From assembly GCA_013399695.1 (NCBI GenBank), contig VXAU01000753.1:1-64000 (forward strand): 64,000 nt of DNA, given 5' to 3'. Each line of letters begins with the position of its first letter. Position 1 is the stretch's first letter. A program made the position numbers and the translations under genes. The notes under the pieces were generated by a model, which ran no database searches, was not told where the DNA came from, and saw only the letters and a list, made by a program, of their open reading frames with translations. The DNA comes from Formicarius rufipectus (lineage: Eukaryota; Chordata; Aves; Passeriformes; Formicariidae). Positions 36,001 to 48,118 of the stretch are shown here, piece by piece.

Positions 36001-39000
36001 ACCTATGTGCAAATTGAATTTTGCCAAGCCAAGCACATTGGTTGTCTTCTCACATGTCATCTAGACACCATGAGGATGCTAGAATGAACTCATGTGAACT
36101 TATAGAAAAGATCATAAGGAGAGAAAGTACCATAAAAGCAAGCAATTCACTGCTTTTCATTGTTCAAGCACACCGGGAAACACTATATGTCATGCCTAGA
36201 CCTCCCAGGAGCAGATTCAAAGATAAATGAAGGACTGTTCCTCTACCACTCCTGACAGCTAAATGCAGAAAAGATTTAATATATCTAGATTTGCACAACA
36301 CATCTGTGCCCTCCACACAGTGATGCCCCAGAGCAAGTATCTCCAAGGTCTCCAGTTATTTTTCTATGGCTCCAGGGGAGCCAGCTCTACATTGAACTCA
36401 ACCAAAAGCTCTAAAACCCTTCCTGCTTCCAGCCAAGAGAATTAAACAATGAGCAGTGTGCCAAAATCCCATTCCCAGCATTGGAGAGAAGTTCTGATCT
36501 TAAGAGAAACAATCTGTTCTATGTTCACCCTCTTTGCCATTCATTCAAAGTCTTGAAAGGTTCAGTGAAGGTAAAAGTCAGAAAAGGCCCCAGACTTCTA
36601 AGCAGTGCCTTATCCTAGCAGGCTCAGACTCCCAGGTACTGCTGGTTGTCACAACCTACCAGTCTTGTAATTTAAGGCAGTTGTTGGTCTGGGTGATTTT
36701 GAGCACCAGCTCTGATCCAGATTAGATCCTTAATACACCAAGCCTCATGCACAATGGATAACAAGAGTAGTGCTCCCAGTTGCCTGCCTGCCTACCTGGC
36801 ACTACCCGGGCTAACACTCCCACACTAATTTTACTCAGTTAAGCATATGCCACTGCAAAAACCTTTTGTTTTGTTAAAATGCCCTCCAACAGGGCTGTTT
36901 CCTGCTTTCAAGTCTATCCTTTCAAGTAGGTAACAAGCATTTATGCTTTTGTAGTTCCTGAAAAATAATGGATCAAGTACAACTCACTAAGAGTGCTCTG
37001 CCTACAGTAACACTGTGGGAAGACAACAAAAAATGGCAGATTTCAAATGCATTACACAAATGTCTTGGTTATTTGATGTGATTTAAAGATGAGATAAGCA
37101 GGCAGGCAGCCTTGTCTTTCAGTCTCAGATGGTCTCAGTCTGAAAATGACTAAAGGAATATACCACTTGGTTATTTCATCTGTTATGAACAGTAAATCAT
37201 CATTAAAGCTCGGGACAGAATACCACGACACAAATGTGTTATATGAATGCATAACCTTGGTATTCTTCAAGGTAACATCTCTGTAGCAATGCATGGGTAT
37301 TCCTACCTATGGGATTTTTATCAGCACAAACATGTGGTAGAGCATACTTAATGCACAACTCAAGCAATATATCATGGATAAATGTTACATGCTAAATCTC
37401 ACCCTTCTTTGCCCATACAAAGAGAGATACAGAATACCAGGCAGTACTTCAGAAGTGATGAATGCAGCTGTTTCTAGGGTAGGGCACATAGCCTAGGATT
37501 CAGCCTTCACAGCTGTACACTTAGGAACGTGCAATGTGCCTTGCTGAGAAAGATCTGCATTTTTAGTTACACAAGCAGTGAACATGGCACAGTGGCAAGG
37601 CAAACTACATTACAAATGCAAATTTGAGAGATTGAAAAAGAAAAAAAGAAAGCAATTTCAAGCAATGCTCAAAATTCATACAACAGTCACTTAAGTGAAA
37701 CTGGCCCAAAATGACACTTAAACATCTGGTCTGTTTGCTTATGTGCATTGATAGGCTCTAGTCAGAGCAATCGATTATGTCTTAAAATGTTATTGAATAT
37801 AATTTTTCATAACTATTTTACTTATATGTCCTTCTTGGGCACACTTTAAAATCAAGATTGTAAGTAAAATATGACTCAAGGCAACCATCATATTATATAA
37901 CATTGTTTTAAATGAAATATACTCCTAATGAGGATTTAGCTACTTAAAAATTTGTAGTTAATACTATGCCCCTCAATTTTCCCACTAACACCTTTAAGAA
38001 ACAGACATTTATACACAGGACAGATAAAGTTATACTTACTATGGTCTGTAGTATGTTTCACATCAAACAAACAAACCCCTGTAATTTCTGAGTGTTAAAT
38101 TTTCTTTTTCCAATTATTTAAACGCAAGTTTTACCTAATGAATGACATTTTTTTTGTCTCTTGTTTGTCTGTGGCAGTCTCTGCTCTTCCTCTTAAGTGT
38201 ATTTCAGAGTTTTAGAAATTATACAAGAATTTATAAAAGACTAAAAACTCTCTTTGAAGAGGGAGCTTGACTATTTCCATGTTCCAGATAGTATTGGATA
38301 CAAAGCCCAAAGTTTGCCTAAATGGTTTAGGCATTTAAAACATATCTGCCGATTGTCATCTCCAGAACATAACCTACAAATATTTTTTCAGTTGGAAACA
38401 AACTATAGACTGCAAAAGCCATGCAAATTTGATTCACCCATCCTCATTTCTTTAAAAAGGATTCAAGCCAAAGATATTTCAGAAAGCCACAAGAAGTATT
38501 ATCTCTCACTTAATTAGGGCTTCTCAATAGATGTGAGTGTACTTTAGAAGTGTACCACAGGTCAATTGAAATAAATACCGACAACCATAAAAGTCCTGAA
38601 TTAATTTATAACGAAATACTGATTCTGGAACTTAACTCTGATGTAATTTACTCTGCATGAAGGGGAGAAGCTGTGAAAGAATCAGCAATTTATCCCTTGC
38701 TCAGCTGTGAGCAAAGACCATGGTATTAAATAATCTGAATTACACCATTTTTCCTATAGGCACTCACATATTCTTTATGATTAAATAATTTCCCACATCT
38801 GCATTATGATACACATCAGTATTACTTTTTTAAATTGCAAATTTTAATCCACACATATGAGAGAATATTTCTGGAGAGACAACATTGATTCTGGATCACA
38901 TTTTTCATGTGAACTGAAGCATTATATCTACAAGACTCGAAAAGCAAAAATTCAATAATGTACACAACTCTAATTAGACTGGAACTGCGCAGACCTGCTC

Positions 39001-39771
39001 AGCAGGCTTGCTTAACAGCTGGTCCAAATCTCTTAGGGAGGAGCATATTTTTACAAAACATTTTATGAGGCCACACACTGAGAGCTATGGGAGCTCATTA
39101 TAGAGGCAGACAGGTTGATTAATAAATATCAACTTTGCTTTAGGAATCAGAAACGTAGAGTGGTTGGCCTGTCCAAGAAGCATATACAATTTATGGTTTT
39201 GTGCTTATTTATATAACCTGATGCATAACTAGCCCAGAACTTTTAACAGCTTCCCAAATGATATTTGGCAATATTCAGAAGTGAATATATCAATCCTCAG
39301 ACAAATAAAAAAAATTAAAGAAAATGACAATAAAGTAGTTGAGCCAACAAGCAACAGCAATCTGTCTCCAAGACAACTTTACTGACAGACAGGCAAGATA
39401 ACTAGGGCAATTGGAGTAAAAAGAGAGAGGCCAAAGACTGGAGTACGTCAGATATACAGTTGTGATTCACTTGATTTTCTAAAGTTACTGCACAAGATAG
39501 ATGGCATGACCTCTCACAAAGCATTGCTGAAAAAAGTGTTAACAGTACAAGGTGTCAGTCTGGACAACAACATGAAAAATTTTATAAAAGCTCAAAAATA
39601 TTTGAATTTTTCAAGAGGCTCTCCTTTCTGGAGGCTGCTGATTCTGTATTCTGGACACAACAGTAGTGCTTTGTAGCCTTCAAGAATGATGCATAAGCTC
39701 AATTTTATAATTTTAATTATAATTTTAAGGAAATCTACCTCTGACATTCACTCAAAAAGGGCTTAATACTG
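33019..39771. other. 6.7 kb of non-coding DNA with a GC-richer patch
   Basis: No recognisable transposon over 6.7 kb. At 34160-34610 base composition is less AT-rich and several frames are open on both strands (116 codons minus, 80, 77 and 68 plus). Open frames on both strands at once are what stop-poor GC-richer sequence gives by chance. No splice-bounded exon stood out. At 38970-39130 a mixed-composition block with TAATTAG and TTAATAAAT cores could be a conserved non-coding element. Confidence 0.45.
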
Positions 39772-39831
39772 AAAAAAACCAGCACAAAACAAACCACCAC
39801 CACCAAACACCACCCCCCAAAAAAAAAAATC
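39772..39831 (+). repeat. A/C tract with CACCAC and C6 runs
   Basis: Degenerate (CAC)n and A/C-rich segment ending in C6A11. A CR1 tail begins about 50 bases further on. Confidence 0.8.
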
Positions 39832-39878
39832 AATACATTTTTTGTATACCCACACTGTGAAAAAAAAATAAAATTAGA

Positions 39879-40003
39879 GTCATAGAATTGCTTGGGTTGG
39901 AAGGGACCTTAAAGATCATCTAGTTCTAACACCCAGCTGTGGGCAGGAACACCTACTGGGCTGAGTTGCTCAAAGCCTCATTCAACCAGGCCTCAACACA
40001 CCC
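39879..40003 (-). mobile_element. CR1 LINE 3' end
   Basis: Minus-oriented CR1 tail with close matches to the family. The plus strand reads TCATAGAATTGCTTGGGTTG, GAAGGGACCTTAAAGATCAT, CTAGTTCTAACACCC and GTGGGCAGGAACACCTACTG, then GCTCAAAGCCTCATTCAACC. It is 5'-truncated at about 125 bases and is among the less diverged CR1 tails here. Confidence 0.95.
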
Positions 40004-40467
40004 TGAAGCTAAAATTACTCTCTTCTTCTTCACCTCTTCAATTAATATTATAGATTGTTACTATTTTCTACTACGTTTAATGCCTGAACATTAAATAGCC
40101 TGAACTGACAGCTCCTGGCACTGCTAAAATAGAGACAACTGTTCCCAGTCATTGAATTCTATTCAGAGCATCGCTAAGAGGGCACCCACCTTTGTTTTCC
40201 TCTTCCTAGTCCTCTGTCATCAGGGTCACCGGTAGCATCTTAGCTGTATGAAACACAGTATGGAGCATTCTACACAGATAGGTTGAGGTGTATTCTCTGT
40301 CAAACTCATCCAGGTGCTCTTAATTTCAATTGCCTAGCTGAAATTGTCAGTGTTGCTCCTCACGTCCTCCTCTTTCTTATGCATTTATTTACTTTTCATT
40401 TATTATGTCTTTCTGCTTGATACAAACTGGACATAGTGTCATTCATTCTCTTCAAACTGCTTGCATA
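40004..40467. other. Non-coding DNA between two CR1 copies
   Basis: Ordinary AT-rich sequence. No remaining CR1 body is visible, so the two flanking copies look like separate insertions. Confidence 0.6.
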
Positions 40468-41192
40468 AATCACAGAAGCACAAAATGGCTGGGGTTGGAA
40501 GGGACAACTGGAGACCATCTAGTCCAACTCATCTGCTAAAGGAGGCTCACCTGCTAAAGCAGGGAATGTCCAGGAGGCTTTTGAGTATCTCCAGGGAAGG
40601 AAACTAAACATCTTTGGGCAGCCTGCTCCATTGCTTTGTCACCCTCAAAGTAAAAAGGCTTTTCCTCATAGTCAGATGAGACTTCCTGCATTTCAGTTTG
40701 TGTCTGCTGCTGGGCATCACTGAAAATAGTCTGGCCCCGTCCTCTTGACACCTGCCCTTGTATGCATTGATGAGATCCAGTCATCTCCATGCTACACAAG
40801 CCCAGCTCTCTCAGCTTTTCCGTGCAATGGAGATACTCCAGTCCTGTCATCACCATAGCCCTCTGCTGCATTCTTTCCAGTAGTTCCTTGTACTGAGGAT
40901 CCCAGAACTGGACACAGCACTCCAGATGTAGTCTCACTGGGTCTGCATAGAGGGGCAAGACCACCTCCTGTGACCTGCTGGCAGTGCTCTTCTGAATGTA
41001 CATCAGGATACCATTAGCCTCCTTGGACCCAGGGCCCACAGTTGGCTCATGAACAGCTTGTTGTCTCTGAGGTCCTTCTCTGCAAAGCTGCTCTCTAGCA
41101 GCTAACCTTTACTGCTTCATGGGGTTACTCCACAGTGCAGCTCTACATTTCCCCTTGCTGAACTTCATGAAGTTCCTCTCCACCCAACAACT
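40468..41192 (-). mobile_element. CR1 LINE, 0.72 kb, the longest ORF2 remnant here
   Basis: Minus-oriented CR1. The 3' end appears on the plus strand as AATCACAGAAGCACAAAATG and GGTTGGAAGGGACAACTGGA. It continues through CACCCTCAAAGTAAAAAGGC, CAGAACTGGACACAGCACTC, CTTGTTGTCTCTGAGGTCCT and TTGCTGAACTTCATGAAGTT. This is the subfamily whose tail reads GATCTCCAGAGGTCCC in sense orientation, different from the CCATGGGCAGGGACACC type of the other copies. It covers the end of the reverse transcriptase region, the C-terminal ORF2 region and the 3' UTR. Confidence 0.94.
40554..41039 (-). pseudogene. CR1 ORF2 C-terminal remnant, 161 open codons
   Basis: Part of the non-LTR retrotransposon polyprotein (endonuclease plus reverse transcriptase), of which only the end past the polymerase core survives. 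Recognisable pieces in order are ANGILMYIQKSTASRSQEV, VRLHLECCVQFWDPQYKELL and LRELGLCSMEM. These correspond to the CR1 stretch that normally reads LEYCVQFWAPQ, then ERVQRRA, then LRELGLFSLEKRR. After residue 84 or so the product stops resembling the family, which suggests a frameshift, although the DNA still follows CR1. No catalytic motifs are present. The open length is luck or modest age rather than function, and the copy cannot move. Confidence 0.8.
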
Positions 41193-44100
41193 AATTACCT
41201 TTATTCTCCAACTCACTCAAGCACAGATCCCTCCCAACAGCTGAAGAAGGTTACCTGGCACTTATTCCCCAATCTCTTTTGCCTGTACTTCTACCCAATA
41301 AGACTTAAACAATAGTATTTTGTGAAGTAGAAATTAGGCAACTTTTTGAAATGCAACAAAACATTTACCAAGTTGTTAAAGAAAAATAAAGGTCAATACC
41401 ATATTTATAATTCATTAAAGATCTGTCACTTTTCAAACATTTTTTTAAGCATCTCGTTCTACCTTAGAGCTTTTCAGTTCATGAAAGAATGTTTTATGCC
41501 TGTGACGCAGGAAGCAGAGAGAGTCTGGCTTCAAAAATTCTTCATCATGACACAAAGAATTAATCCAAAAAGAACACATGAGGGGGTATTCCTTTGCTTT
41601 AATAGTATATTTTTATTCTTGACTGCATAGGGTGCGTTTTCCCCAATCTCCTTGCNTTTTTAATTTTTTGATTATGAAGATTTGTCAGTTTGATTCAACC
41701 ACTGAATCAAACAGACACAAACAGATATAGCACTGTAGGAAAAGAAACCAGTTTTATCAGCAGTGTAGCAATTTGGCACCATTTCCATATCGAGCAATGT
41801 CAGTTTAGCTTGTTATACAGGCCTTGCTATAGGCACATTTCCCTTCTGTAAAAATCATAATTTTTTGGAAAGGTCAGTACCCTCCACAGCACCATTCAAG
41901 CACTGTGGCAGAGCTGACACTCATGGATGACAATGGGAAAATCGCCATGACAAGAAAGCTGCTACTTGTTTTTTGTTTTCTGTTTTGTTTTTGAAAGAAG
42001 CCAGAATGGCTCTAATTCAGCTCAAATTAGTTGGTGCCTACGTATACAATTATTCAAACCACCTCAGTATTATATAGTATAGATTGAGATCTTAAGCTAT
42101 TGTTGCAAAATAATTTTCTTAAATGTTTGCAAAGCAATTAGATGCTATAAATTGCACAACTTACCCTTAGACCAAATTCTTTCAGGTGCCATTTGTCCCT
42201 GGATAATCAAACCCTGTTTTGGCTTCAAAGCAATTAACACCTTCCAGATGCTGCACCCTGAAGTACATCCTTCCTAATTGCCAGAGTGGGACCTGATGTG
42301 CACTGCACTGTTCCTAAAAGTCTATCAGCCCCCACGAGCTTCACTCCAAGCCTTGTCTCCCGCCAGTGCAGAATTCCTTGAATTTCTGACACCCCACATA
42401 AACTCAGACTAACATCACAAAACCAGCATCACAACATGCCTACTTTATTCCACTATCATGGGACCCGTGATATCAAGCTTGGACTGAGATACCTCACTTT
42501 TAAATGTCTAAAAAACAGGTAAACCACATCTCGACATAGCATTTGTAAACATTCATGAGCTGACACTCAGTAAATTGTAATTATATCGATTCTGTACAAT
42601 CAATTATGACAGTTAAGAGTAACACTCAGAAGAACTTAGATTTAATAAGACTGGCGACATTCAAAGATATCTTAGTCTCAGTATACTTTGACTCGTGCTT
42701 CCAGTGGCATTCTAAAAGAATGAGCCGAAATTATTTGGGTTTGTGTTCCACAGACACAGATGCTCAGTTGACTTAAGAGAGGTGTCACATCATCCCAGTG
42801 TACTTTAAATATATGCAAATATGTTTTTAAAAGTTAAAGTATACATTCATGCTCTGGGCTCGTGCACTCCCAACAATGTTTAGGGAATTCTGTTGGACTT
42901 TCCATTAACTATTAAAAAAAAAAAAAAATCTTTTACTGGACCATCAACATAAACCTCACTTATTGTTAAAGCACATCATGTCTCCAGTTTGTTTCAGGTA
43001 GTATATTTGATCTCTTCAGCAGAGTCTCTGGCTGCAAGTGTAATCACATACTTGAAGATGCTACTTGACAATACCCAGGACAGCCTCACTTTAAGTTTCT
43101 CCTTGGTCACAATATTTAAGAATTAAAGTTCTCCAAAAACTTCGTGGTTTAAACATTCACCGTCCTTCCTGTCCAGACAGTTTGAGAAGATTTAAAAGGG
43201 TGGCACCTTATAATGTGCTTCCACCAGGGACAGATAACCCCTGTAAAGATTAATGTAGTGCCAGAATACTCTATCCCCAAATGTATCACTTGAAAATTTC
43301 AGAAGACATTTCCCCCCGCCACTAACCTGAATAATACCAACAGAGCTTCCACTTGCAAACTTCCAGAAAGGCACTGCAAAACTTGCCAATACCAAACGTA
43401 TTTCCAATACTAACATTCATTTCACACATAAGCTCTGAATAAGTAGACAGTACAGAATCAAGACTACAGACTAAATTCTTCTGCCATGTTAGACATCACA
43501 GTGTTATACATTACCTTAAAGGATATACTCGGGATATCTTGGTAAAGGTTATTAGCATTTTTTTTTAATTGATTTTTTATTTTTCAATAAAAATATCTCA
43601 CAAGGCAATGAAATAGTTAAGTTGGATGCCACCGCACTTTATTAACTCACATCCTGATTTTAGTATTAAGATGAAAACTTGATGTGAAATATGCAAGAGA
43701 CAGGCATTTATTATGCATTAATGCTAGAAGTTATGTATTAATTACAGAAATCAGTGAGAGATTTGACAGGGAAAAAATTGTCATTCTGATCCCGATTCTG
43801 TGAAGAGAATTGAAAGCAAGCCTCCAAACCCAAACGTTTTTCTCTGATACAGTAATCGCAATAAAAACATTTGAGTTTTTAATTTATATCTAAAAAACCT
43901 GGAGCTAGACAGGATACAGAAAATGGAGAAAATTTACTGAACTAATCTTTTAGTCAACCTAGATAAAAACTAAAATTATTTCCTCATTTACCTCCTTGCT
44001 TTTAGAGATCAAAATCATGTTTCAGGCTGGCTGATACAATTATTTGCCTGTATGCTTGCCAGGCAGTGTGGTACATAGCCATCTTCACTACATGCTACAT

Positions 44101-44599
44101 GCCAGCAATTGCTCTGCTTGGGGTAGGCAGTTGGAAAGCAATCTGTTAAAATCCACAGCATGACTCAAAGCCATTCTCCTCTGCTCCTAACACCTTTCTC
44201 ATTGAGAACTGTCTCAAAGAGTGATCTCCTTCTATCAGCACACCTCCTTACTAGAGCCTGGTCAACAGATCTTATGGTGAACACCCAAGTTTTTAAATTA
44301 TGCTTTCTTGGCTTAGAAGGTTTTTTTATGGGTTCACAGAAGAGCACAGAAATGAAAAACTACTTGGTTCTACCTTGGCTAACTATATATTTTGTTATAG
44401 TTTGGATGACCATTACCCAGCTATTTTTCCAGGCAAGCTAAACAGCCTGGGTATTTCATCAATCTGCTAAGATAACCCTCATTTAAATTCTCATGTACAG
44501 CAGAAAATATTTAATATTGTGATCCATCACATGCTTCCCTTGCTGCTGTTGGTACAAAAGGAGTCTTCTGATTTTTTTTTTGTTGACCAGAGACATTGC
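41193..44599. other. Non-coding DNA with an ambiguous base and a hairpin
   Basis: No CR1 or gene recognised. A single undetermined base lies at 41656, and an inverted repeat at 41683-41717 is listed separately. A T/G-rich stretch at about 41968-41993 and poly-A at about 42914-42927 are the only low-complexity runs. Open frames of 60-94 codons look random. Confidence 0.5.
41683..41717. repeat. Short inverted repeat (14 of 15 paired bases, 5-base loop)
   Basis: GTTTGATTCA at 41688-41697 pairs perfectly with TGAATCAAAC at 41703-41712 across the loop ACCAC. Beyond one A/A mismatch, TGTC at 41683-41686 pairs with GACA at 41714-41717. It would form a compact hairpin in DNA or RNA. It is too short for a microRNA precursor and lacks the T-tail and GC-rich stem of a terminator. 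Confidence 0.7.
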
Positions 44600-44745
44600 A
44601 GATACCCCATCTCTGGAAGTTCAAGGCCAAGTTGGATGGGGCCCTGAGCAACTACTGTAAGGTGCCCCTACCCATGGCAGGGTGGGTGGCAACTAGATGA
44701 TACTTAAGGTTCCTTGGCCAACCAAAACCGTTCTATGATTCTATT
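44600..44745 (+). mobile_element. CR1 LINE 3' end
   Basis: Plus-oriented CR1 tail. CATCTCTGGAAGTTCAAGGC, CAAGTTGGATGGGGCCCTGA, GCAACTACTG and CCCATGGCAGGGTGGGTGGC lead to TTCCTTGGCCAACCAAAACC and the terminal GTTCTATGATTCTATT. It is 5'-truncated to about 145 bases. Confidence 0.95.
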
Positions 44746-46969
44746 AAAAGAATGCATGCACTTTGTAGATATGATTTCAAAAATATGTGCCTTGCGAGTT
44801 ACCCAGACTTCTAAACCAGGCACTCTAACAATATGGGATCCCTATTGCTAGTGGATAGCAAGATCCCATCAACATCTGGTAACATGACTCCTTCAGCACT
44901 CATCTATCATGCTGGAAGTCCTGCTGTCCTATTAGAACATCTCTGACTTGTTGCAAACACTACTTTGTAACAAGAAGATCTATTTGTTATGAACGATACT
45001 GATTATTAGTGATGGGACAGAACTGCAATGGCACTGAAAGGGACTTAGGGAAACCAAGCTGATCTGCTCACTCAGCCATGAAATCATGCAGCTTTCCCCT
45101 CCCCACTCCATGCCTTGGTTTCACCCCATCAGAAGACAAGGGTAATGCTGATCCCTATTGAGCTTTTTGAAATTGAGCATTGAAACTGCTTTATGGGTCA
45201 ATAGAACTAAAGAAAGGTAAGACTCTATAGTGTTCATTACATCTAAACCACAATGCAAAAATGCACAGTAATTTGTTAAAATTTCCAAGAATGTATACTA
45301 AAAAAAAAAAGATTGAAAACCTCCTTCTCATTTTCCCTTCAGCCTTTCTTATTTTAGGATAAAGAAACCAAGAAAGAGACGCATTCATTCATCGTGCAAG
45401 TTTCCCTCTGGTCTACTCCCTCCGGCCTCCTCTGGTCCACTTGATTAATTTTAAATTAGCAATTGAAATTAAGAAAGAAATGTAGAGCAAAGACGAAGCT
45501 AGGAGTTTTACACTAGTGTTTCCAGAACGAAGATGTTAAACCCAAGGAAAGTAATTTCAGAATGGTGCAATAAATACCACAGCAGCTGAACAGCTATCTC
45601 ACCTTTCAGTGCAGCTGCTGGGGCCACTTCTGCACAAGATTTCTGTGCTGGGATTGCAAAATCCTTCATAAACATTAAATAACATGAAATTAATGAGTTT
45701 CTCAAATTACAAATACATCCTGAATATAGAACTGACACTGAAAAACCAGGAAGGATTTTCCAGAGAAAGGGGTAGCAGAACTTTCATCTTCACCGAACTT
45801 CATTAATTAGCTTTTAATGATCAGAAGTTCCTCTCACACAAAACATATAAAAGGGTTTCAGCATAAAAAAGAAATAATTAAGAGGATTTCTTAGCACATG
45901 TGACAACTATCTTCTAGTCACAAACTTCTTTTTTATCTTACTATGCTTTAATTCCTATATTTTATTCTATACTTTTTTCTCCCAGAGCTACACTTTAATG
46001 TCTTAAACTAGATTCAGAATTTGGAAGCATCTAGGATCACGCTTTAGGCCTACTCTGTAATTTAACATAATTTGTTATAGCTGCTGGAATTATTAAAAAG
46101 ATTTCAAGGGATAAATTTTAGAATATAACTGCAAAGATTTCTTGCTGATGGAGGGCCCAAAGGGGTTCAGATTTGTCTTTATATTCAGCTATCAAGTGAT
46201 GGTCGTTCATCTGTACAATATATTACACTTTTTATCAACTTCCCTTTCTTTGATTACTCTCATTTTTATCTATGAAATCCACCAGTATTCAACACAATTG
46301 AAATATAATTGCAGAATAGCTGTTGAGTATCTTGTCTGTAGATTTGATAACATGTAGGATATGCACCAGAAACCCAAAAATGTAACAGAGCAACTTAAAC
46401 AGTGAATGAAAAGATTGGCTGCTTCTCTTACCACACGAAATGGTCAACATTGTTTTTCCCCATATGTCTGGAACATTGCAGGAATGTTAGTGTTTCTTTT
46501 AAGTTGCTTATTTCTCTTGAGTTTGCTTATTTCATTCTCTCAAAGAAGCACTTTATTCCTCTCATCTTCATTGTTTCATCTTTGTCAACAAAGGTCAGCA
46601 TTATATACTGAAGAAAAAGAGGTGCTAAGGAGCATGAAAATAAGAAAGCACAAAAATGTTGCTTAACATGGCTTCTACATACCCTTGTGAGTGGTGGAAT
46701 ATGTTCAGTGCCTGAACAGATAGTCTGTCCTTGGTGAGACCCAGAACAAAGTAATGGAAGGTAAGTAGGAAAGAAACTTTTCATTAGGATAAGGGAAGAT
46801 GGAAAACACTAGTGTATTAATTTCTGTCTCTTGAGCAAGGGGAGGAACAAAAGTCAAGAATTGTGTGAAGTTATTACCCACATGTTAATGGTTTGTGTTG
46901 ATGTTTTTTGGCATTGTATCAGAATACCTGGAACACAAAGACTTTTCTGAGGAAGACAGATGAACAATA
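44746..46969. other. Non-coding DNA, nothing recognised
   Basis: AT-rich with short homopolymers (A11 at about 45300). Overlapping frames near 46400-46780 on both strands look like chance. No gene or transposon body is seen. Confidence 0.55.
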
Positions 46970-47365
46970 AATCACAGAATCATAAAATGATTCAAGTCAG
47001 AAGGAATCCTGAAGATCAAGTAGTTCCAACTTTGCTGCCATGAGCAGCAACGCATTCTACTAGACTGGATTGCTCAAAATCCCATGCAACATGGCCTTGA
47101 ACACTTCCAAGGATAGGGCATCCACAACTTTTCTGGGCAACCTGTTCTAGTTCCTCATCAACCTCATAGTAAAGAATTTTTTTCCTATAGCTAATCTAAA
47201 TCTACTTTCAGTTTAAAGCCACTGCCCTTTGTCCTATTACCTTGCAAAAGGTCCTTCTCTAGCTCTTCTGTAGGCTCCCTTCAGGTACTGAAAGGTTCCA
47301 GTTAAGTCGCACTGGAGCCTTTTCTACTCCAGGCAGAAAAAAACCCAGTTTTCTCAGCCTTTCAA
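46970..47365 (-). mobile_element. CR1 LINE, 0.4 kb 3' portion
   Basis: Minus-oriented and more diverged CR1. The plus strand opens AATCACAGAATCATAAAATG and runs through TAGTTCCAACTTTGCTGCCA, CTAGACTGGATTGCTCAAAA, GGATAGGGCATCCACAACTT and GGGCAACCTGTTCTAGTTCC. It continues through TTTGTCCTATTACCTTGC and ends near CAGTTTTCTCAGCCTTTC. Several substitutions in the 3' tail suggest an old copy. Confidence 0.94.
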
Positions 47366-48102
47366 AATGAGACTTCCCTCAAGAGCACTGTAGGAAAAGT
47401 GCACCTACCCAAATTAACAGACATCAGGGTACTCGAAAAGCAGCTACAAGACAGCACAGACACAAGAAAAATCAGTAGCAGATGAATCAGTATGGTTAAA
47501 AAAAAAGGTGAATAGGCCCTGCTATTTACCCAAGAATTACAGAAAACATCCAAACTAGAGCTGAAGGAACAGAACAGAGAACCCTGGCTCTATTCTGCAC
47601 CCACAGACTGGACAGTGGGTAGTTTCCACATTCAACAAACCAATGTCCTTTAGAAGTACGTTTCAGAATTAAAGTCCTAGCATGGTAATCAAAATCAATA
47701 TTAACAAATATTACTTTTTAAATTACATGTGGGACTAATGCTACTACAAACTCTGTCCTCTATCAAATACAAGAAAAACAGCCCAGAGAATGTGATAAAT
47801 CAGATTATTCTTTGTGCAAGATAAAGTTTAGCCTGTGTTTTGCCAGGTAGCAAAACCACAAAGCTTCATTATTCCTAATGCACCAGCACCAATAGTAAAT
47901 TGAAATAGGCAAATATTTCCCCAAAAAATGTATTAGATTTATGCTTAATTTTCAATAAATCACACCAAAGAGAACGGAACCAACCCGGATAATTCTCAAG
48001 TGGGTACTGAATCACTGGTCATTTCACCCTCAAAAGAATTTGAAATTCAACAAGAATTTTTAATTGAACCCCCTGGATTTTAGCTTATGATTTAATCTAC
48101 CA
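47366..48102. other. Non-coding DNA, nothing recognised
   Basis: Ordinary AT-rich sequence between an old CR1 and the candidate regulatory block. Confidence 0.55.
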
Positions 48103-48118
48103 GGTTGCTAAGGCAACC
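48103..48118. promoter_or_regulatory. RFX-type X-box palindrome
   Basis: GGTTGCTAAGGCAACC is a 6-base inverted repeat with a 4-base spacer. It matches the X-box bound by RFX transcription factors (GTTGCC-type half sites arranged head to head, 5'-GTTGCCATGGCAAC-3' form). RFX proteins control ciliary genes and neural enhancers. The site is directly followed by CAATGATTATAG. Site quality is high. Function is inferred, because isolated X-box matches also occur by chance and no start site is recognised nearby. Confidence 0.55.
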
